This document shows positions 56,344 through 64,000 of a stretch of DNA of 64,000 bases, piece by piece. Origin of the DNA: Eucommia ulmoides (Eukaryota > Streptophyta > Magnoliopsida > Garryales > Eucommiaceae); NCBI GenBank assembly GCA_016647705.1, contig CM028328.1, forward strand, positions 48,106,647-48,170,646, in the 5' to 3' direction. The translations under genes and the position numbers were made by a program. Below the pieces are notes generated by a model. That model was not told where the DNA came from. It made no database searches and saw only the letters and a program-made list of their open reading frames with translations. Each line of letters starts with the position of its first letter. The first letter of the stretch is position 1.

Positions 56344-56777
56344 CCTAGTATGGGGTTAAATAGTGTGCTAGGTCACTGGGATTTTGAAAATTCACTTTTC
56401 CTTTTGAAGTGGCCCGTGTTTTGAGTTCCATAAGTCTACGTACTAGATATATTCTTTACATTCGGGAGTTGATTATGTGCGAGGAAGGTGTTAGACACCC
56501 TAAGACACCCGTTCGAAGACGGTACCTCAGTCTAAATAGATATTCACTGTTAAATACTATCCAAACAATTTTTATTTATTTTTATTAACTTAAACAAGAA
56601 TAGTTACCCTTTTTAAAATTTATATTCTTTTTATGTATTTTTGACATGATTTAATAGAAAGCAAGTAAATACTACAGCTACTACTAGTTAGTGACAGCCA
56701 ATAACAGTTTATATATGGACATATATGTTAATATGCAAGCTATACTAAATGAATGCAAACTAAGACTAAGTTGTTAG

Positions 56778-57075
56778 GATATGTGACCGAACCTGCATGT
56801 GGGTTGCCTATGTATCTCGAATGAGAATCAAGTCATGACGTAGTTTGTTCTGGTTAGGGTAAAGGCAATGGTTTATTATTAGAGGTGTGACTGAACCCTT
56901 AGGGGTTTGCCTACGTACTTTGTGTGATTACCAAAGATCAGGTCAGACGTAGTTCATTCTTAGTAAGTTGAAATCTGGATTCATTGTTAGAGATGTTACC
57001 AAACCCTTATAGGCTACCTACGTACTTTGAGTGATTACCCAAGATCAGGTCGAATGTAGTTCAGTGCTGTTATGT
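56778..57075. repeat. Three tandem units, about 105 bp each
   Basis: Units start near 56778, 56882 and 56990. Each reads 'gtgaccgaaccctta...gcctacgtact...gatcaggtc...gtagttc' in varied form. Read on the minus strand this resembles a repeat common in Ogre/Tat-type LTRs of many dicots (from memory). Related units recur at 63465-63900. Confidence 0.75.
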
Positions 57076-58241
57076 TTAAAAATTTGGACTGGTTTAGGCT
57101 AAAGCTGAGTTAGTTTTAGGTAAGGACTGGTTTTTTCATTTTATTTTAATTGATTATCAATTAGCTTTGGTTGTGAACAACCTGGGAAACCACCCGTTGG
57201 TTTTGTCAAGAACCTTAAACGAATTCCTTTGCATTGATTAGTTTAGTGTTTCTGTGTGAGTTGTGAGTTAAAAAGTGAAAAAAAATATCATATATTTATT
57301 CTAGTCCTACTCATAACTAAGGAAAATGGGAAGATTTCTGAAGAAGAATCACACATATCTCTGAAGGAATAGAGGCCCTCTCTTTATTCCGAGTTCTTAG
57401 ACAGTAGCTTGCTCCAGATGAAAAGGCAAAGCCCAAGACTTTCTTTCGTGAATGGGTTTGTCGGTGTAGTACGTAAGTATACATGTATATATGTGTGTTT
57501 TTTTTAGCTAAAAATGAAAATAAATACGATGTTCTTGGGGAAGATCATATAGACTATGTACAACTCATGGTGTGAATATTAATTCTGTTAGAATTTTGAC
57601 GTGTTCTTAACACGTTGTTGGATGATTTGACATTTTAGAGTGTCTTGGCATTTTCATGAATGGTATTGAATGTTTTTTGAATGTTCTTAAGACGCTTGGA
57701 ATGAGTTTTTTATTATTTGACTCTAATTTAGTTATTATAGTTGAGATTAGGTGTTTGTTTGATGTTCTTGACAAAATCAAAAGCTTTTTAGGTTGTTTTA
57801 ATATTTGGTTGATTCTTTTATGAATTTTATGTGTTATGAACTTTAAAGTATGTGTATTATCTACATTATCCTTCTATATACAAAGCAATATACACAAAAT
57901 CAGCCACGAATCATAGGGGGGTTGATAGGAACATACCTACTTAGGAGATGTGGTCTTTCCTAAGTGTTTACATCCTTCTCCTCCTTGATCTTATTGGTCG
58001 GTGGTTGATCAGTGGTCATCAGTTTCTCGAGTTCTTATCTAATAACCCAAGAAGAAACTACTCAGGGGATGTGGTTGTCCCTAAGTAGTTAGCCTCTTTT
58101 CCCTTGTTGCTCCTCTTCGCTCTGTGTTTATTGGTGAACGTCGATCCTTGAAGTTTTTGTTCTAAAAAATTCAAGAACATCTTACACAACTTGATTTATT
58201 AAAAATAAAGATGTGTTATTTAAAAAAATCCACTTGAGAGG

Positions 58242-59830
58242 TGATAGGTGTGATCTACCTACATATTTTCAAACCGATTTTGTTAGTTTTAGAGCAGTTT
58301 TTATATTTATTTTATTATGTTCAAATTAGTTTTTATAATATTTGTATAAATCAGGTGTGTAGGGAAAAACCATAGAAAACTGGAGCGAAAACAATGAGAT
58401 CGAACGAAGAACGGTCGAAGAACGGTGGAAAAACGAGCAAGGCAGCAATATTTTGAAAGAAGCTCACCGCCGCGACGTCCAAACCTCTGCCGTGGCGGTG
58501 AACATGGAGAGAATGACCTATTCTTGCTGGAAACTCATCACCTAGGTAGTAAAACTGTAGGATGTCATCCTAATCCACCGCCTTCTTCACCACCACGGCG
58601 ATCAGCCAACCAACCTACTCACCGCCGCGGCGGTGAGCTCTGCACAGTTTAGATATTTTTTAGGATATTTTTGAGATATTTTGCCTATTTAATCCCATCT
58701 CCTCTCCTTTCCTCTTCATCTCTACTTCCATTTTGAGCCCTGTAGAATATATCTAAGGGCAGGTAGAGAAGTTTTAGAGGGGCAGCTCACATCCCGAGGT
58801 GGAGGAAGACGGCGAAGCGATCGTTGAACGTTCTTAGTGGCTAAACTTCGGACGAGGCTAAGTTCTTCAATTTCTTCCCTTATTTATTTAACTTAGGATT
58901 TTATGTGCATGTTTATCTCATTCTTATTGTATATACGGTTATGGCCGTTAGTTTATCATGGATTGTATAGGGATTAACAATATATTTATAAATATGTGTT
59001 TCGAATGATTTTAGTGTTGCGTTTATCTTTGTTCTTCGAAGTTTGATTGTGTTTATCATATTGTTATGTTTATTATGCTTAGATAGATATATCGAGAATA
59101 CGGGGTTTGACACTCGGAAAAGGTAACCCCGAATTCGGATTAAAGTAAACATAACGTCAATCAATGATGTTGGGGCAAGACTCATGTGACATAGGGTCGT
59201 TAAGACATTGAGGGGGACTTTTTGGTTGACCTGAAGACATGTATTCCCCTGTCTTAAACTCAAGAGAGATGGTGGTGGAGTTTTAGAACTGAGATTGTCG
59301 ATAGGGTAAACACAACGCGACGATCCAAAAACCTGGTTTGGAGTTGGATTGTATACAATTAATGACGTTGGGGCGAGATTCACGTGACCTAAGGTCGTTA
59401 ATACGTTGAGGGGGATTTATTTTTTGACACGAAGTCGTGTTATATCCCTCATCTTATACTTGGGAGAGGTGGCGGGAGAGTTTACGAACTGAGATTGTCA
59501 AATAGGTCGAACACCATAAACGTAAGTCAATCGAGATCGAACACGTATTTGTAAACCAAGTTAATCCCTAGACAATTATTTCCCCTAAAGCATCTCATTA
59601 TATTATCATAGTTAATTTAGGTTATATTACTATTAGTATTAATTAATTAAACACATTTATTTTTAGCCTAGATAAAGTTAGGTCATGATAAACACGGTAC
59701 TCGATAATAACGACAACCAATCTCTGTAGATATGATACCCGATCTTAATGATCACACTATACTAAAAATTTTACCTCTTACACTTGCGAGTACTCACTAC
59801 GCTAGCGCGTAACAAACGTTTCACCGTACA
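58242..59830 (+). mobile_element. Solo LTR C' (same type as C)
   Basis: 1589 bp, TGATAGGTGTGATCTACC to TTTCACCGTACA, with target duplication AGAGG (58237-58241 and 59831-59835). The uninterrupted target is visible in H copy 1 near 52490. It is similar to LTR C (1-1695) over most of its length. The palindrome-like array at about 58467-58637 uses CACCGCCGCGGCGGTG-type motifs. Confidence 0.93.
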
Positions 59831-60911
59831 AGAGGCCAATGACCCGAGAGAGTTTATTTAGTTTAGAGATAAAAGCTAGGCCTTCAAGACTTGAAAAACT
59901 GAGAAGGGGACCCATCTATTTATAGGCCCTGGGACTACACATTAGCTAATGTACAGGCAACACTAGGGTGTTCCTTGGGTAGTATTTGGCCTAGGGGACT
60001 TGTTACCCTGTCTTGGTTTGGTTTGGCTTGGAATGAATTTAGGGGAGAAGGTTGGATTCCCAAAGATTTGGTAATCATTGGAAATCATTGACAATTACTA
60101 CCAATGATGTTGAATCATTACCTCTCCACCAATGAAATTCCTAGAACATGGGTGCATATATGACTTGATAGGATGGATTCGATTTGGTTTAGGGCCTAAA
60201 TACCAGTTAGATCTAGTATTTTGGTTTAGTCGTCATAAATGCATCCAAGGTGCATTGTATCTAGTCCTTAGGTGTCACTTTGAGTTTAATGCAAAGTGAT
60301 GAGTCATGACTTGGAGGGAACAAATTCAGTTTATTTCAGATGGAATTTGATTAACTTACCTTGTAACTGTTGGTTGGTTTACAAGTCTCCTAGTTACACT
60401 TTAGATATTTTTGTGAAAATAACTAGATCCTCTTAACCTAGACATGCCATGTAATCCCAACCATTTAATGCTTGATGGGATGTGCATTTAATGCATTGCT
60501 TGAAGTTTAGTCATCTAGTTTGGTTTTGGTAACAGGTCGTCATGATTCAAGGCTTTCATTTGGTTTCTAAGATATTTTGCTTAAAATATCTAGATACCTT
60601 GAATGTTGTTTTGATATGTCATCCCAAATATTTAATGCTAGTTCATGATAAGGCTTGATTTGTGAGTCCTAAATGATGGCTGGCCCTCTTGATTGCTTGG
60701 GCCTAGGGTGGTTTGTCAAAACTACTTGGATTTGTTTTAAATTTAAGTCAAGCCCAATCCTTGTCATGACCCTTCCAAGCCTTGATTAAGGTGTCATGGG
60801 TTGTTTCATGGTAGTGTGTGATGTAATATGCATAAATTAAATGGATGTTTTTGGTGTTAAATTTCAAGATTCAGGGGTTGTAAATGTTTCAAGATTGGGG
60901 TCGGTAACTGA

Positions 60912-61938
60912 GGCCCCGTTTGGTTAGTGTTACCAACCCAACTCGACCCAACCCAAAAAGTTTGGGAATCATTTAGAAAATATAAATATCAACCTAATCC
61001 AAGCCAAAAAGTGAGAATTAGTTCTTCAAAACCGAAAGAAAGGAGAATAAAAAAAAATTGGTTTTTTTTTTTTTTTTGCCCCCAACTTGACCCATACACA
61101 AAAAAGGATGCGCTTGTAATTTTCTAGGATCTTAATGAGGTCCTCTCATCTTATTCATTCCCGAAATACTATTTTTTCTTTGTCATGCATCAGCAATTGT
61201 CGCTACTCCATCACTGCTCATTGTCGCTACTCCATTGCTGCTCATTGCCCCTACTCCATTACTCTCGTTTCTCAACTCCTTCACTCTGATCATCATCCTC
61301 CCTCGCCGAAATTTTTCACTATTTTGCCATCCAGTACCTGCTCTCTGCTCTCTGATCAACCTTTTTATTCTTGAATGCACTAATCATCTGGAAAATAGGA
61401 AGGTCATCTCCGTCATCATTATGTCCGAAATCTCCAGGCTCGTGAAAGCCATATAATTGTTGCTATTGTTGAGAAGTCGATGGAGTTTGGGCTGTGCTAC
61501 TTGGTGAAATCGAACTGTACTAGTGATAAGTTGATGATTTCGATATCGTTACTGAAATCGATCAGGAAATCGATTTTGATTTTCGATTTCATTGCTCAAA
61601 TTGATTTACGGTTTAGTTCTTAATTTTGGTTTAGGGTTCGTTCTTGATTTCTAAATTATTTCTTGATGATTTATCAGAATTAGTGTTTTAATTTCTTGTT
61701 TTTCGTGTAAGCTTAAAGGCATAAATAAAAAATAAAAAGAAAAAAAAAAAAGAATTGTAAGGAAAAAAATTCTAGGATAATATCATTACCAAATGCGATT
61801 ATGTTCCCACAACAACAAAAACAATTGTTGTTACTAAAGGAAATTTAGTTCCCAAAAGGAAACTGAATTCTCAACTTAACTCAACCCAACCCGTCCTATG
61901 TGGGTTGAGAAAAGTGGGAACACTAACCAAACACCACC
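60912..61938. mobile_element. Non-autonomous PIF/Harbinger-like element 'N' (1027 bp)
   Basis: The ends GGCCCCGTTTGGTTAGTGTT and, on the other strand, GGTGGTGTTTGGTTAGTGTT are inverted repeats. Both sides carry TGA (60909-60911 and 61939-61941). The empty site is seen in H copy 1 near 53728. The GTTTGGTT-type end fits PIF/Harbinger elements, although their usual duplication is TAA or TTA. Inside are three short tandem units ('cattgtcgctactccat', 61194-61262) and a stretch resembling a gene's 5' leader, but no transposase. Confidence 0.75.
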
Positions 61939-62439
61939 TGAGTTGGTTGTTTAAAATGTCCTATAATTTAAGGATAGTGACTAAGATTTTTTTTGTACTA
62001 AAGATGATTTGATGAAAATCAAACTTTAGTAAATTCATTTTAGACCTCCTTAAATCATGAGAATTTTGAGTTTCACCCAAAACTTTTATCGAGCTGCATT
62101 TCGTCAAATTCAACATTTTTGTTTTTTCTTAGGTAGAAATTTGTTCCCTCTAAACTTTATCTAAACTTTTATACTCAATTCGATACTGATGGGGCAGGAC
62201 AAAATGTCGTATCTACACCTACCCCCCTTTGTCACGTGCATTTACTTGTAATGACAAAGATAGAGACACTAACATTTTGTGCTGCTTAGACATGAAATGT
62301 AAAGACATGTATTTAAATCTATCCCAAATGATGGAGACAAACCTCATCCTTTAGGATTTGAAAAGGATGAATATTGATCAACTTCTACGATTATGTACTT
62401 TGAAGGATGACGAACGATCAACCTTAGATTACAATTGGA

Positions 62440-63370
62440 AGGATGGTAGCACATCTGGCTCCTGTCCGTCTGTATTCCTGGAGGATGGTGATATATCTGA
62501 TCCTATATTTCTATACTCCTAAAATACAATGACATACCTAATCCTAGAGGATTACTATATGGGGTGAGGGCAGCAACATACCAGATCCTACCATGTACTA
62601 TATTCCTAAAGAACGACGACATATTTTATCCTATCATGTACTATTCCTAAAGAAAAGTGATATACTTGATCCTAGAGGATTATTATTGAAGAGAGGATGA
62701 CGACATACCTGATCCTGCAGATCTACTACTCCTAAAGGACATTGACATACCTGATTCTAGCGGATTGACTATTAGAGCGAGGATGGCGACATACCTGATC
62801 CTGCCAATTAACTACTCCTAAAAGACGGTGACGTACCAGATCCCTGAGGATTACTAATATTGAAGTAAGGACGATGATATACCTAATCCTGTCAATCTAC
62901 TACTCCTAAAGGATGACAAGATACTTGATCCTAGAGGACTATTGCTATTGAAGCGATGACGACGAGATACCTTATCTTGTCAATCTAATACTCCTAAAAG
63001 ACGGCGACATACCTGATCCTAGAGAATTTACTATAATTATTGAAGTGAGGACGGAGACATGCCTGATCTGGCCAATCTACTACTCCTAAAGGACAGCGAT
63101 ATACTTGATCCTGCCGATATACTACTCCTAAAGGATTGTGATATACTTGATCCTACCAATCTACTACTCCTAAAGGAGGGTGACATACCTGATCCTAGAT
63201 GATTAATTACTATTATTGAAGTAAAGATGGTGACATATCTGATCCTGCTGATTTACTACTCCTAAAGGACGGTGATATACCTAATCCTAGAGTATTAACT
63301 ACTGTTATTGAAGCGAGGATGGCAACATACCTGATTCTATTAATCTACTACTATACCTAAAGATGACACG
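62440..63370. repeat. Alternating minisatellite (about 40 + 50 bp)
   Basis: Two alternating units, both starting 'gacatacctgatcct': one continues 'gccaatctactactcctaaa', the other 'agaggattaactactattat'. Together they make a higher-order unit of about 90-105 bp, repeated about nine or ten times with roughly 15-20% variation. They are most regular between 62690 and 63330. Confidence 0.85.
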
Positions 63371-63464
63371 CGGTTTATCTTATAGGGTGCAGAGAAGATG
63401 ACACTCGGATAATCAACTCCTAGTTGTGGAGAAAATGAAGCTTGGATCAATCGGCTCCTGGTTG

Positions 63465-63900
63465 TGACCATACCCAAAGGGTTCTCCTCCATATCTCAAA
63501 TTAGTGAGAATCAAATCACATGTATTTTGAGCATGTAAAGTAAATTCTACCACTATACTAAATTATTGTTCAGAATCCATAAAATACAACTAGCTACTCG
63601 ACCGTACCCCAAAGGGTTTCCTACATATCTCAAATTAATGAGAATAAGATCACATGTAGTTCTAATTTGTAAAGTAAATCGAGATTGGGTGGATTGGTTC
63701 CAAATTAGAGAAGCCAATTCTGGGGTGTCTAGTCAGTCTGAGACTGAGGTTGATGTTCATCTTTGTGGTGGCTTGACTAAACCCCATTAGGGTGCCTGCA
63801 TATCTTAGACTTAACTGAGAATCAAGTTAAATTTAGTTTAAACTCTTGATGTGGATCAATATTTGGTGGAATAGGTTCCTAGTTAGGGAAGCTGATTCCT
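63465..63900. repeat. Diverged repeats related to 56778-57075
   Basis: Three units (from about 63468, 63598 and 63770) of the type 'gaccgtaccccaaagggttt...cctacatatctcaaatta...gagaat...gatcacatgtagttc'. They are the same class as the array in H copy 2 but more diverged. Confidence 0.65.
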
Positions 63901-64000
63901 AGGTCATCATATTAGTACAAGATCGCAAATGACTAAGAGAATTCACGACAGGCGAAGACCTTCGGGAAACTCAATACTTAGTGGAGTTTCTTGGCTAAAT

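Larger units (their letters stand above)
51433..62217 (-). mobile_element. Complex 'H': two copies of a long Tat/Ogre-like LTR with little between
   Basis: 51433-54055 and 57151-62217 are direct repeats of one sequence (about 2.4-2.6 kb once insertions C' and N are removed). The minus strand is the likely sense strand. At 62217 it reads TGTAGATACGACATTTTG, just after a purine-rich AAAGGGGGGTAGG. Near 56343 it reads TGGCGACTCCG, like the tRNA-Arg-type PBS of Ogre elements. The 'GATACATAGGCAACC'-type repeats between them are also in the usual Ogre-like sense. Lineage and exact ends are uncertain. No target duplication is seen. Confidence 0.5.
56344..62217 (-). repeat. H LTR copy 2 (with insertions C' and N)
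   Basis: The part shared with copy 1 is 57151-62217. The part from 56344 to 57150 (repeats at 56778-57075 and the 'ggaaggtgttagacaccc' phrase near 56480) is included because it lies between the candidate PBS and the shared part. C' (58242-59830) and N (60912-61938) are inserted here and absent from copy 1, so both came later than the duplication of the LTR. Boundaries are tentative at the left. Confidence 0.5.
62218..64000. other. Tandem-repeat region right of H
   Basis: 62218-62231 is purine-rich on the minus strand and could be the PPT of a further H-like body extending past the window. No coding sequence is recognised. The region is dominated by two repeat arrays, described separately. 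Confidence 0.5.

Noticed and set aside
58425-58652. Pro/Arg-rich open frame in C'
   Set aside because: It is produced by the GC-rich palindrome-like array of the LTR.
61135-61456. Open frames inside element N
   Set aside because: They are short, partly made of tandem units, with no start context or family match. At best a captured leader fragment.
1-64000. Host genes, tRNA or rRNA genes
   Set aside because: No exon-like open frames with recognisable host domains were seen, nor tRNA A/B-box pairs with a cloverleaf. tRNA-like words occur only as primer binding sites.

Overview
This window looks like repeat-dense plant DNA, most likely pericentromeric or otherwise heterochromatic chromatin of a dicot with a large genome. 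The base composition is AT-rich. The coding traces I recognise are nearly all of retrotransposon type: Athila-type Ty3/gypsy, SIRE/Maximus-like Ty1/copia, and solo LTRs of Del/Tekay and Tat/Ogre type. I found no host gene, tRNA, rRNA or CRISPR array. The element letters used below (A to N) are my own labels.

From position 1 to about 51.4 kb the window is one nest. The oldest host is a Ty1/copia element D (+ strand), seen in five pieces (22042-22788, 32386-32626, 35306-35790, 48049-49472, 50895-51432). Inserted into it are: B, an Athila-type element ending at 22041; E2, a non-autonomous element at 22794-32385 with TSD GTCTA; K, a solo LTR at 32627-35305 with TSD GTTAG; F, a minus-strand Athila-type element at 35787-48048; and L, a solo LTR at 49473-50894 with TSD CTTGG. 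B is itself interrupted by A (3119-16626, TSD CCAGC) and by an LTR, C (1-1695). A carries a hAT-type MITE in its 5' LTR (3513-4051, TSD GATGAACT). E2 carries E1 (22801-26844, minus strand) only two bases inside its own LTR.

From 51.4 to 64 kb a second complex, H, holds two related copies of a long LTR (51433-54055 and about 56344-62217). They probably belong to a Tat/Ogre-like element on the minus strand. The second copy is interrupted by a solo LTR C' (58242-59830, TSD AGAGG) and a PIF/Harbinger-like element N (60912-61938, TSD TGA). The right edge is tandem repeats.

The most interesting signals are non-coding. (1) Five elements (A, B, E1, E2, F) of at least three LTR families share a stem-loop placed just after their last ORF. 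In four of the five it is followed directly by a splice-donor-like AGGTAYGTG. (2) The LTRs carry arrays of paired short palindromes. The palindrome sequence differs by family (CCGCCTAGGCGG, CACCGCGGTG, TCGCTATAGCGA), but the pair spacing is kept near 20-22 bp. (3) In A and B the same palindrome array is repeated inside the element. It lies just upstream of a CT-rich leader, a candidate intron and the env-position ORF, as an internal promoter would. (4) The roughly 1.6-1.8 kb 3' non-coding region is shared between autonomous and non-autonomous families. It contains repeated polypurine-tract-like motifs and further conserved palindromes. (5) E1 and E2 share a gag-derived ORF with its own conserved C-terminal segment. 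All these elements are old and broken. Every date given is a by-eye estimate from LTR divergence.
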